From contig NZ_JAAIXZ010000020.1 in NCBI RefSeq assembly GCF_010894435.1, forward strand, positions 1-64,000: a DNA stretch of 64,000 bases, given 5' to 3'. Source of the stretch: Pyxidicoccus trucidator (lineage in GTDB: Bacteria > Myxococcota > Myxococcia > Myxococcales > Myxococcaceae). How positions within the stretch are numbered: position 1 is the stretch's first letter; every line of letters starts with the position of its first letter. Below, piece after piece: positions 1 to 7,184 of this stretch. The translations under genes were made by a program, and so were the position numbers. The notes under the pieces are model-generated. The model was not told the DNA's origin and did no database searches. It saw nothing but the letters and a program-made list of their open reading frames with translations.

Positions 1-203
1 GCTGATTCATATCGGTGCTGCCGGCTGCGCTTCTCAGCGCGACCTGGCTGGCACCGTCAAAGAATTGACTGCGGTTTCCGCAATCTGTCTTCTACTTGGG
101 CTTGCTATTTGGTTTTCAAAGACCGAGTCGCTTGTACCACCCGCGACTTTTTGTTACCGTTACTTCGTTTGCTGTCCGCCGTTTCCAACCGGCGGGGCTG
201 CAT
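1..203 (-). promoter_or_regulatory. Leader of an rRNA operon (gene itself lies left of the window)
   Basis: Read on the minus strand, this stretch has no open frame but carries a boxA-like antitermination site and short RNA hairpins. One is a 5-bp stem with a triloop at 70-82; another is a 5-bp stem capped by a GAGA tetraloop at 27-40. A second boxA-like TTCTTTGAC lies at about 58-66. Together with the run of promoters upstream, this is the arrangement of a 16S rRNA leader, so the mature 16S should begin left of base 1. The rRNA itself is not visible, so the identity is inferred. Confidence 0.6.
112..124 (-). promoter_or_regulatory. boxA-like antitermination site
   Basis: The minus strand reads GGTCTTTGAAAAC, close to the bacterial boxA consensus TGYTCTTTRAMA bound by NusB/NusE in rRNA leaders. 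It sits between the most proximal promoter (204-232) and the window edge, where boxA is expected in an rRNA operon. Binding is inferred from similarity only. Confidence 0.55.
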
Positions 204-232
204 CTTTTATTCGAGTCCGCATCCGCTGTCAA
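204..232 (-). promoter_or_regulatory. Putative rRNA promoter P1 (proximal)
   Basis: Minus strand: TTGACA at 232-227, a 17-base spacer, then TAAAAG at 209-204. The downstream sequence is GC-rich. This is the promoter closest to the boxA leader and the strongest match to the sigma70 -35 consensus together with P2 and P5. Confidence 0.55.
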
Positions 233-315
233 CTTCGACTTTTGCGTCCTCGGGGCCTCCCGAAGTCCTCAGCGCCGCCCAGTGGCTTCCGCTGTTTTCT
301 TTCGAGGGGGCGCGG

Positions 316-345
316 CTTCTACCGCTTTGCCGCCGTCCCTGTCAA
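316..345 (-). promoter_or_regulatory. Putative rRNA promoter P2
   Basis: Minus strand: TTGACA at 345-340, an 18-base spacer, TAGAAG at 321-316, then the discriminator CCGCGCCCC. The same -10 plus discriminator block recurs in P3 and P4. GC-rich discriminators are typical of stringently controlled stable-RNA promoters. Confidence 0.5.
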
Positions 346-421
346 CCGCTGCTTCGCTGACTCTCCCCTCCGAACCGTCCGCCCTGCTGCTGCTCGGGCT
401 TTTTCTTCGTCGGGGGCGCGG

Positions 422-451
422 CTTCTACTTCGTCGCCGCGTCGTGAGTCAA
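422..451 (-). promoter_or_regulatory. Putative rRNA promoter P3
   Basis: Minus strand: TTGACT at 451-446, an 18-base spacer, TAGAAG at 427-422, followed by the same CCGCGCCCC discriminator as P2 and P4. Confidence 0.5.
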
Positions 452-546
452 CCTGCATCGTTGACCGCCGTATTCCGTTTGTCGGTGCTGCACCACGTCC
501 GAAGTCCCTTCCGCGCCAGTGCGCGGGCTTCGTCGTAGGGGCGCGG

Positions 547-574
547 CTTCTACCACCACCGCGTCTCGAGTCAA
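547..574 (-). promoter_or_regulatory. Putative rRNA promoter P4
   Basis: Minus strand: TTGACT at 574-569, a 16-base spacer, TAGAAG at 552-547, then the CCGCGCCCC discriminator. The 16-base block from the discriminator through the -10 is repeated at 307-322, 413-428 and 538-553. Confidence 0.5.
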
Positions 575-684
575 CCGCTTCGGCCGACCCACTGCTTTTC
601 TGCCCCAGCTCCGTCTCCCGTTGAGACGGCTACCCGCTCCATCCACCTTCACGCCCGCCGGTTCACCACCACCTGCTTCTCGAC

Positions 685-713
685 CATCTATGGAGCCGCC
701 CGGACAATGTCAA
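685..713 (-). promoter_or_regulatory. Putative rRNA promoter P5 (distal)
   Basis: Minus strand: TTGACA at 713-708, a 17-base spacer, TAGATG at 690-685. It lacks the shared GC discriminator block of P2-P4, so it may be regulated differently or be a chance match. Confidence 0.4.
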
Positions 714-1002
714 CTTCCTGTCACGAGCTTCCCTGACTGCCCCTGGACCCTGCAGAGGTACTCCTCGCGGAGCACTTCGGACATGGACTCACGGTCCTAT
801 TCGCTCTTGCACAGAAAGCCGATGCCCCAGGAGGCGCCGGAGTGACGGCTGCGTTCCGCCGTCAGGTGGGCGGCTTATCCACCAACCGACCCGGGCGCGC
901 AAGAAGTTTGATTCTCGCCACTTGCGCACCCCGGAGGCCGCCGCTGCCGTCCGGGTGTTGGGGGAAACCACCCTCCCCCTCCGGACCATTCCCGCCCCGG
1001 CG
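714..1002. other. Intergenic stretch with no gene seen
   Basis: Neither strand shows a convincing coding frame between the distal promoter and the end of gmk. A perfect 7-bp inverted repeat (TGACGGC/GCCGTCA, 843-864) and a 6-bp one (960-979) lie downstream of gmk on the minus strand. Neither is followed by a T-run, so they are only weak terminator candidates. Confidence 0.5.
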
Positions 1003-1632
1003 TCAGCCTCCGTCGCCGAGCCCCAGCTTCGAGACATCCACCCGACCCCGACGGCAGCGCTCCGCCGCCACCACGGAGCGCAGCTCGCCGTAGGCCCGCT
1101 CGAAGTCGTCATTCATGACGATGTAGTCGTACGAGGCGATTCCCCGCTCTATCTCCGAGCGGGCAGCCAGCAGCCGGCGTCGGATGGTCTCGTCGGAGTC
1201 CGTCTGACGATCTCTCAGGCGACGCTCCAACTCCTCCATGGAGGGGGGCAGCACGAAGACGAGCACCGCGTCTGGGTGCTTGCGCTTGATGGCCTGCCCG
1301 CCCTGCACGTCGATGTCGAAAATGGCCACGCTCTTCCGGGCGCGGGCCTCGTCCACCGCGGCCTGGGGGCTGCCGTAGAAGTGGTGGTGGACCTCGGCCC
1401 ACTCCACGAACTCGCCCCGCTCAATCTTCTGCTGGAAGGCGGCGACGTCGACGAAGTGGTAGTCCACCCCGTCGCGCTCCTTCCCGCGGGGCCGCCGCGT
1501 GGTGACGCTGATGGAGAAGACCGCATCCGGCGTCTCCTTGAGGAGCCGGTGGGCAAGGGTGGTCTTCCCCGCCCCGGAAGGCGCGGAGAGGACGAGCAAC
1601 AGACCAGGCTGGAGCACGGTGGGCGCGTTCAT
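1003..1632 (-). CDS. gmk: Guanylate kinase
   Basis: Phosphorylates GMP to GDP with ATP in the cytoplasm, feeding GTP and ppGpp pools. The 209-residue protein is of normal size. It has the Walker A loop APSGAGKT at residues 17-24 close to the N-terminus and the family pattern around SVTTRRPR (GMP-binding region) and DIDVQGG. It starts with ATG. That start overlaps the yicC stop by four bases, so translation is probably coupled and both genes are read from the promoter in front of yicC. No strong terminator follows before the rRNA promoter region. Confidence 0.97.
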   Translation of the reverse strand: MNAPTVLQPGLLLVLSAPSGAGKTTLAHRLLKETPDAVFSISVTTRRPRGKERDGVDYHFVDVAAFQQKIERGEFVEWAEVHHHFYGSPQAAVDEARARKSVAIFDIDVQGGQAIKRKHPDAVLVFVLPPSMEELERRLRDRQTDSDETIRRRLLAARSEIERGIASYDYIVMNDDFERAYGELRSVVAAERCRRGRVDVSKLGLGDGG

Positions 1633-2507
1633 TCGACGTTCTGCACCTGTTCACGGATGCGCTCGACCTCGGCCTTCATCGAGACCACGCGCGCGGAGAT
1701 TTCCGCGTGCTGGCTCTTGGAACCGGTCGTGTTCACCTCGCGGTGCATCTCCTGCACGAGAAAATCCATTCGGCGGCCAGCGGGCTCGCTGCTGGACATG
1801 AGGGCTCGGAACTGCTCGAGGTGGCTCGCGAGGCGGGTGACTTCCTCGGCGATGTCCGTGCGCTCGGCGAAGAGGGCCACCTCCTGCGCCAGCCGCTGCG
1901 GGTCCACCGCCACACCGCGCGCGAGCTCGGCGATACGGTCCGTGAGCCGCTGCTGGTAGTCCTGCACGGCGCGCGGGGCGAACTGCGCCACCTCGCGGCT
2001 CCAGCCCTCCAGCAGCTTCAGCCGGGCGTCGAGGTCCGCGTGGATGGCCTCGCCCTCGATGAGGCGCATCTTCTCCAGCGCGGTGAGGGCCTGGTCCAGC
2101 GCGGCTTGCACCGCCGGAGTGGCGGACTCCACGTCCACGCCCTTCTCCTCCAGGCGGACGACGCCGGGCTGATTGGCCACCTGGGACCAGGCGACATCCC
2201 CCACGAGGCCCAGCTCCTTGGCCAGCTCTCGGAAGGCGCGCACGTATTCGCGCGCCAGGCCCAGGTCCACCGTGGGCACCGTGCCGGAGGCAGTGGGGGA
2301 TTGCCGCTTCACCAGCAGCTCCACCGAGCCGCGGGCCAGCCGGTCCTTCACCTGCTTCGAAACCGTTGGCTCCAGTGACGAGAGCTCACGTGGCAGGCGC
2401 GCCTTCACCTCGCAGAACTTGTGGTTGAGCGAGCGCAACTCGACGGAGACCTCTTCGTCCCCCACGCGCGCGCGGCCTGCTCCGAACCCGGTCATGCTCT
2501 TCAGCAT
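1629..2507 (-). CDS. YicC/YloC family endoribonuclease
   Basis: 292 residues beginning with MLKSMTGFG, the family's hallmark N-terminus, which fixes the start. The YicC-like N-terminal domain covers roughly residues 2-155. The DUF1732 C-terminal domain covers about 205-292 and includes RRMDFLVQEMHREVN. E. coli YicC is reported to be an endoribonuclease acting on RNA stability; the exact target here is unknown. yicC next to gmk is a widely conserved arrangement. No Shine-Dalgarno is seen, and the predicted -10 box lies only seven bases before the ATG, so the mRNA may be leaderless. Confidence 0.93.
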   Translation of the reverse strand: MLKSMTGFGAGRARVGDEEVSVELRSLNHKFCEVKARLPRELSSLEPTVSKQVKDRLARGSVELLVKRQSPTASGTVPTVDLGLAREYVRAFRELAKELGLVGDVAWSQVANQPGVVRLEEKGVDVESATPAVQAALDQALTALEKMRLIEGEAIHADLDARLKLLEGWSREVAQFAPRAVQDYQQRLTDRIAELARGVAVDPQRLAQEVALFAERTDIAEEVTRLASHLEQFRALMSSSEPAGRRMDFLVQEMHREVNTTGSKSQHAEISARVVSMKAEVERIREQVQNVE

Positions 2508-2514
2508 TGGGCGG

Positions 2515-2543
2515 TTGCTAGGGGCTTTCGGCGCCCAGGTCAA
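2515..2543 (-). promoter_or_regulatory. Putative yicC-gmk promoter
   Basis: Minus strand: TTGACC at 2543-2538, a 17-base spacer, TAGCAA at 2520-2515. Transcription would begin at about 2508, immediately before the yicC ATG at 2507. It overlaps the divergent glycosyltransferase promoter region. Confidence 0.45.
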
Positions 2544-2552
2544 GCCGCGCGC

Positions 2553-2580
2553 TTGCACGGCTTCTGATTCTGTGTAGGGT
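2553..2580 (+). promoter_or_regulatory. Putative promoter of the GT9 glycosyltransferase
   Basis: TTGCAC at 2553-2558, a 16-base spacer and TAGGGT at 2575-2580. Transcription would start about five bases before the ATG at 2592, again leaving almost no leader. Confidence 0.35.
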
Positions 2581-2591
2581 CCGCCGCCGAG

Positions 2592-3698
2592 ATGTCCTGG
2601 CACAAGCGGCTCGAGCTGTGGGCGAAGCTGGCGCTGGCACTCGTGGCGTCTGCCCTCTTCTGGCGCCCCGGCCGCCGTCGCCGTCCTGGAAGTTCCCTGT
2701 CCGTCCCCCGGAAGGTGCTGCTCGTGCGGCCCGACAACCGCGTGGGCGAGGCGCTCCTCACCACCCCACTGATGCGCACCCTCAAGGCGCATGTGCACCC
2801 CGCCCCCGAGGTGCACGTGCTCGTCCATGCGAAGGTCGCGCGGGTCCTGGCGGGACACCCGGATGCGGACTCGGTCATCGCGTTCGACCGGCGGCGGCTC
2901 TGGCTGGGGCCGTTGGCGCCCGGGCTCCAGGCCCTGCGCCGCGAGCGCTATGACCTGGTGGTGGACTGCGCCAACTGGGAATCCCCCTCGGTGACGAGCG
3001 CGCTCGTGGCCCGCATGGCGGGGCCCCTCGCGGTGGTCATCGGCCCGGACGTGTGGCCGGTATCCCGCCTCCACTCCCTGTCCGTGCCCGCCCGCACGGA
3101 CACCCGGAACGAGGCCGTGCAGCGCACGCACCTGCTCACGCCCGTCACGGGAGGCACGGTGGCGAGGGGGCTTTCCTTCCGGGAGCCGGCCGTGGGGCCC
3201 GCCATCCGCGCGTATCTGGAGGCGAATGCCGGCACCGCCGCCGCGGTCATCAACCCGGGCGGGCGCCTGGGCCCCCGGCGGATTCCGCCCCAGGCCTTCG
3301 CCGCCGCCGCGCGGACGCTGCTGGAGCTGGGGCGCGTCCCCGTCGTCACCTGGGGCCCGGGAGAGGAGGAGCTCGCCCGCTCCGTGGTGGAGGCCGCGCC
3401 CGGGGCCCGACTCGCGCCGCCCACCAACCTGGACGAGCTGGCCGCCCTCATGCGCGCCGCGGGCTTCACCGTGTGCAACAACACCGGGCCCATGCACCTG
3501 TCGGTCGCCGTCGGGGCCCCCACCCTGGCCTTCTTCCTCCGGATGGACATGGAGCGCTGGGGCCACGCCTACGCGCCCCACCGCATGGTGGACCTCACGG
3601 CGCTCGTGGATGGCGCGGGCGGGCAGGGCCTGGAGGCCCGGGCCTCGGACGAGGTGCGCGCCTTCGCCTCGGCCCTGCGTGAAGCAGGTGGCCGGTAA
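2592..3698 (+). CDS. Glycosyltransferase family 9 (heptosyltransferase-like)
   Basis: 368 residues. The N-terminus (about 11-24) is hydrophobic and followed by a basic stretch, suggesting inner-membrane association on the cytoplasmic side. The GT9 hallmarks are RPDNRVGEALLTTP at 46-59 (usually with GD rather than GE) and CNNTGPMHLSVAVGAP at 295-310, which binds the ADP-sugar. Family members transfer ADP-heptose to Kdo or heptose of the LPS core. The nearby rfaE1/rfaE2 heptose-activation genes support a core-LPS role. Acceptor and sugar are not determined. It converges on the LPS operon with only three bases between stop codons. Confidence 0.88.
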   Translation: MSWHKRLELWAKLALALVASALFWRPGRRRRPGSSLSVPRKVLLVRPDNRVGEALLTTPLMRTLKAHVHPAPEVHVLVHAKVARVLAGHPDADSVIAFDRRRLWLGPLAPGLQALRRERYDLVVDCANWESPSVTSALVARMAGPLAVVIGPDVWPVSRLHSLSVPARTDTRNEAVQRTHLLTPVTGGTVARGLSFREPAVGPAIRAYLEANAGTAAAVINPGGRLGPRRIPPQAFAAAARTLLELGRVPVVTWGPGEEELARSVVEAAPGARLAPPTNLDELAALMRAAGFTVCNNTGPMHLSVAVGAPTLAFFLRMDMERWGHAYAPHRMVDLTALVDGAGGQGLEARASDEVRAFASALREAGGR

Positions 3699-3701
3699 CG
3701 A

Positions 3702-3899
3702 CTACTCCGGCTCCCGCTCAGGTGCGGTCCGAGACATGCGCTCGGGTACCATTCGCGGGATTCCGTCCTCCACCGGCCACGCGCACCGACAGCGAGGGCA
3801 GTGGACCTCGGAGAGGGCCTCCTGCTCGTGCACCGTGATCGGGCCCTTGCATCGAGGACAGCCCAGCACGGCCCTCAGCACCGCATCCAGGGGCGGCAC
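3702..3899 (-). CDS. Trm112-like zinc-ribbon protein
   Basis: 65 residues with two CPRC knuckles (14-17 and 34-37) and the family motif around PVEDGIPRM. Bacterial Trm112/YcaR-like proteins are small zinc-ribbon partners, related to the eukaryotic activator of several methyltransferases; their bacterial role is mostly unknown. The start is GTG, three bases after the rfaE2 stop, so it is the last gene of the LPS operon. YcaR-like genes commonly sit beside lpxK and LPS genes, as here. Confidence 0.88.
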   Translation of the reverse strand: MPPLDAVLRAVLGCPRCKGPITVHEQEALSEVHCPRCRCAWPVEDGIPRMVPERMSRTAPEREPE

Positions 3900-3902
3900 G
3901 GG

Positions 3903-4391
3903 CTACTTCGTGCCCTCGCGGCCGAGGCGCCGGGCGAGCTCCGTGGTGCTGTGGTCCTTCGGGTCGCCGGACACCGCCGTGCGCCCGCCGTAGGCACGGA
4001 CCTCGTCCCCCTCGGGGATGCTCTCCGGCGTGTAGTCCGTGCCCTTCACGTGCACGTCCGGCTTGAGGGCGCGGATGATGGCTCGCACGTTGGGCTCGTC
4101 GAAGACAATCACCCGGTCCGTGCAGGCGAGCGCGGCCACCAGCTCCGCGCGCTCTGCCTCGGGGATGTGGGGGCGCCCCGGGCCCTTATAGGCCCGCGTG
4201 GACGCGTCCGAGTTCACCGCCACCACCAGCACGTCCGCCAGTGCCCGGGCGCCCTCCAGGTAGCGCACGTGGCCCACGTGCAGCAGGTCGAAGACGCCGT
4301 TGGCGAGGGCCACCGTGCGCCCCTCGGCCCTCCAGCGCTCGCGCTCCTCCGCCACCTTCGCCAGCGGTTGGAGCTTCTCCAGGGTGTTCAT
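3903..4391 (-). CDS. rfaE2: D-glycero-beta-D-manno-heptose 1-phosphate adenylyltransferase
   Basis: 162 residues corresponding to the C-terminal half of E. coli HldE. It adenylates heptose 1-phosphate with ATP to an ADP-heptose precursor of the LPS inner core. The nucleotidyltransferase signature is GVFDLLHVGHV with HVGH at 38-41. A second conserved block, VKGTDYTPESIPEGDEV, lies in the C-terminal half. The ATG overlaps the kinase stop codon by four bases (4388-4391). The bifunctional HldE is therefore split into two coupled genes. The final HldD epimerase is not in the window. Confidence 0.95.
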   Translation of the reverse strand: MNTLEKLQPLAKVAEERERWRAEGRTVALANGVFDLLHVGHVRYLEGARALADVLVVAVNSDASTRAYKGPGRPHIPEAERAELVAALACTDRVIVFDEPNVRAIIRALKPDVHVKGTDYTPESIPEGDEVRAYGGRTAVSGDPKDHSTTELARRLGREGTK

Positions 4392-5419
4392 CGCGCGCTC
4401 CGCAGCTCTTCGAGCAGCTCTTCCCGGGACACCGTCGCGGTGCCCGGCTTCTGCACCACCAGCGAGCCGGCCACGTTCGCCAGCCGCGCCGCCTCACCGA
4501 ACGAGGCGCCTGCCGCCAGCGACAGCGCGAAGGTCGCAATCACCGTGTCTCCCGCCCCCGTCACGTCCACCGCCGACTTCGCACCGTGCACTGGGATGTG
4601 GTCCACCCCGCCCTCCGCGTCGAAGAGCGTCATGCCGTGCCGGCCTCGCGTCACCAGCAGCGCGCGGCACCCGAGCCGGCGCACCGCCGTGTGCCCCGCC
4701 TCCAGCAGGTCCGCCTCCGTGCGCACCGGCCTCCCGGCGAGCGCCTCCAGCTCCGGCTCGTTGGGCTTGCACACCGTCAGGCCCGCGAACGACGAGAGCG
4801 CATAGCGGCTGTCCACGCACACGGGCAGGCCGTCCGCCGCAAGCCGCCGCAGCACCTCGCGCACCTCGTCTCCGAGCACGCCCGCGCCGTAGTCGGACAC
4901 CACCACCGCATCCGCGTCCCGCGCCGCCGCCTCCACCTGCTTGGCCAGCGCCTTGCGCATGCGCGGGGGCAGCGAGCCTCGCTGGCCCCGGTCCAGCCGC
5001 AACATCTGCTGGCGCGTGGTGCTCACCCCGCCCGCGAGGATGCGTGTCTTCGTCTCCGTCTCGATGCCGCGCCCACTCACCGCGTGCAGGCGGATACCGG
5101 CCTCATCGAACAGGCGGCGCAGCGAGCGGCCCATCTCGTCCGTGCCGAGCGCACCCACCGCCGTCACCTGCCCGGAGAGCGCCCGGACGTTGGCCGCCAC
5201 GTTGGCGCCGCCGCCCAGCTTCACCTCGGCGGACTCGTAGCGGACGATGAGCACCGGCGCCTCACGGCTCACCCGGTCCGTCTGACCGTAGATGTAGTGG
5301 TCGGCGACCAGGTCCCCGACCAGCAGCACCCTGCGGCGCGCGAAGGCGAGCGGCAGGCGCGTGGGCGAAGACAACGAGCGAGCGGGCGAGACTGCGGCCA
5401 TGGCGGCGGTTTGTCCCAC
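4388..5419 (-). CDS. rfaE1: D-glycero-beta-D-manno-heptose-7-phosphate kinase
   Basis: PfkB-family sugar kinase matching the N-terminal half of HldE. It phosphorylates heptose 7-phosphate at C1. From the GTG at 5419 it has 343 residues. The sugar-binding GGGANVAANV is at 69-78, and the PfkB signature DVTGAGDT is at 285-292 with catalytic Asp291. The GTG is chosen because GGAGG lies just upstream; an ATG at 5401 is a possible alternative. It follows lpxK by 13 bases and overlaps rfaE2 by four. Confidence 0.95.
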   Translation of the reverse strand: MGQTAAMAAVSPARSLSSPTRLPLAFARRRVLLVGDLVADHYIYGQTDRVSREAPVLIVRYESAEVKLGGGANVAANVRALSGQVTAVGALGTDEMGRSLRRLFDEAGIRLHAVSGRGIETETKTRILAGGVSTTRQQMLRLDRGQRGSLPPRMRKALAKQVEAAARDADAVVVSDYGAGVLGDEVREVLRRLAADGLPVCVDSRYALSSFAGLTVCKPNEPELEALAGRPVRTEADLLEAGHTAVRRLGCRALLVTRGRHGMTLFDAEGGVDHIPVHGAKSAVDVTGAGDTVIATFALSLAAGASFGEAARLANVAGSLVVQKPGTATVSREELLEELRSAR

Positions 5420-5432
5420 AGCCCTCCGCGCC

Positions 5433-6554
5433 TCACAAGTCGCGCGGCACGTCCGCCAGCCCGAGCGCCCGGCGCAGGTGGGACTCGCCCTCCAGCACTT
5501 CCACCCCCAGCCGGACCACCCACGCCTCGAAACCCGGTGGCAGACGCACCGCGTCCTTCTCCGTCGTCACCACCCGTGCGCCCTGCCGGGCCGCTCGGGC
5601 CCCGACAGCGCGCAGTTCGTCTGCCGTGAAGCGGTGGTGGTCGGGGAAGAGGGCCGCGTCGCGAACCTCCGTGCCGAGTGACTGCAGGGTCCGCAGGAAG
5701 CCCCCCGGGCGGGCGAGCCCCGCCAGCGCGAGCACCGGCTGCCCGGTCAGCGCGGCCGTCGGATGGATCTGGCCCGAGGGCTCCAACCACGCCGTGGGCA
5801 GGTAGCGCGTACGGACCCGGGGGACTCCCGTGCCCTCGGGAAGGTCCGGGCCTGGAGTGACCAGGGCCGGGTTTGTCGGAACAGTTGGCGCCGTGGAGGA
5901 CGCCCGCATCCAGAGCAGCGTGGCGCGACGCAGGGACGAGCGAGGCTCACGCAACGGCCCCCGGGGGAGCATGTGGCCATTGCCCAGTCCCACGGACTCG
6001 TCTACCACGACGAGGTCCTCGTCACGCGCGAGCCGGCGGTGCTGGAAGCCGTCGTCGAGCAGCACCGTGTCCAGACCGAAGTCGTCGCGCGCCCGCAGGG
6101 CCCCGGACACACGGTCCGCACCCACGAAGAGGCGCACCTGGGGACAGCGGCGCGCGAGCAGCAGCGGCTCGTCACCCGCATCCTCGACCGAGGGCAGGGC
6201 CTCCGCGCCGGTGAAGGTCAGCGGCTCGCGCGAGCCCCGGCCGTAGCCTCGCGTGAGGATGCCGACCTTGCGGCCCTCGCGTACCAGCAGGTCCGCCAGG
6301 TGGAGCACCGCTGGCGTCTTGCCCGTGCCCCCCACGTTGAGGTTGCCCACGGAGATGACGCGCAGGCCCTCCACACGCTCGGCGCGCAGCAGTCCTGAAT
6401 CGTAGAGGGCACCTCTCAGGCGCACCGCCGCGGCATAGGTCCACGACACCGCCGTGAGCGGTGACAGGAGCGCACGGCGTCCCCATGGCTCGGGAGCGGG
6501 CGGGTAGAAGACCCGCTCGATGGCCGTAGGGGCTTCGGGTGTCGACGGATTCAC
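5433..6554 (-). CDS. lpxK: Tetraacyldisaccharide 4'-kinase
   Basis: Adds the 4'-phosphate to the lipid A precursor at the cytoplasmic face of the inner membrane. 373 residues from a GTG at 6554 that overlaps the preceding stop by four bases (GTGA). The Walker A segment GNLNVGGTGKTP is at about 70-81. Further conserved blocks are LLDDGFQHRRL and, near the C-terminus, VVTTEKDAVRLP. A longer frame exists upstream but would overlap the previous gene, so the coupled GTG is preferred. A hydrophobic segment near residues 30-47 fits membrane association. Confidence 0.95.
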   Translation of the reverse strand: MNPSTPEAPTAIERVFYPPAPEPWGRRALLSPLTAVSWTYAAAVRLRGALYDSGLLRAERVEGLRVISVGNLNVGGTGKTPAVLHLADLLVREGRKVGILTRGYGRGSREPLTFTGAEALPSVEDAGDEPLLLARRCPQVRLFVGADRVSGALRARDDFGLDTVLLDDGFQHRRLARDEDLVVVDESVGLGNGHMLPRGPLREPRSSLRRATLLWMRASSTAPTVPTNPALVTPGPDLPEGTGVPRVRTRYLPTAWLEPSGQIHPTAALTGQPVLALAGLARPGGFLRTLQSLGTEVRDAALFPDHHRFTADELRAVGARAARQGARVVTTEKDAVRLPPGFEAWVVRLGVEVLEGESHLRRALGLADVPRDL

Positions 6555-7114
6555 GGCGGGGGAGACCTGACCTGCTCCGGTTGATGCTCGCGTAGCTCGT
6601 AGGTACAGCAGCGCGCCTGGTCCATCTCCTCGAAGACCTCCAGGTGGAAATAGAAGCCGTGGCCCGCGAACGTGTGGGGAAGGTGTTGGAGGAACTGCTC
6701 CAGTTGCGACTCCGTATAGCGCTGGGGGACACGCCACACCACGCCGTACGCCTCCTCCGGCTCCACGTAGGACATGCCGAGCCCATGCAGCAGTCGCACC
6801 GTGGTCTTCAGGTCATGCACGAGAGTGATGGTCAAGTCGTAGACCTGGTACCGGAACCCCTTCGCGTACATGCGCAGGTTCCGTTCGAGGGGAAATGCCG
6901 ACCCGAACTCGTGCACACGTCCCGTCTCCCGGTCCACGACGAAGCCGCCGTTGCCCATCAACAGGTGCAGGGGATTCCCTGTCTCGAGGTACTGCTTGGG
7001 CTGGGCAAGGAAGTACCAGCCGAAGGGCAACTCTCGCGTCATGGACTCGATGAGCCCACAGTCTGGCCGAAGATGCGCCAGTGCGATGCGCAGGGCGTCT
7101 TTGTAGGTCAGCAC
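6551..7114 (-). CDS. Imm35/YrhB-like domain protein
   Basis: 187 residues from a GTG with GGAG-type sites upstream. The N-terminal ~80 residues resemble the Imm35 (YrhB) fold, with the typical strand GGFVVDRETGRVHEFGSA followed by FPLE. Imm35 proteins are predicted immunity proteins of polymorphic toxins, but many copies are orphans of unknown role. Residues ~85-187 are not recognised. No toxin gene is adjacent: it sits between a glycosyltransferase and lpxK and overlaps lpxK by four bases, so it is co-translated with LPS genes. Function unknown. Confidence 0.7.
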   Translation of the reverse strand: MLTYKDALRIALAHLRPDCGLIESMTRELPFGWYFLAQPKQYLETGNPLHLLMGNGGFVVDRETGRVHEFGSAFPLERNLRMYAKGFRYQVYDLTITLVHDLKTTVRLLHGLGMSYVEPEEAYGVVWRVPQRYTESQLEQFLQHLPHTFAGHGFYFHLEVFEEMDQARCCTYELREHQPEQVRSPPP

Positions 7115-7184
7115 GCTCCAGCCCTCCTACGCGCGCGGACCGCTTCCAACGGCCTCTTCCATTGCTCGGACGATAGTGCGGCGT

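Noticed and set aside
65..538. Open frames on the plus strand at the window start
   Set aside because: They run through the promoter repeats and leader, with Arg/Ser/Pro-rich nonsense translation and no ribosome sites.
307..576. CRISPR-like repeats (GGGGCGCGGCTTCTAC at 307, 413 and 538)
   Set aside because: The spacing is irregular, there are only three copies, and each copy corresponds to a -10 plus discriminator paired with an upstream -35 box on the minus strand.
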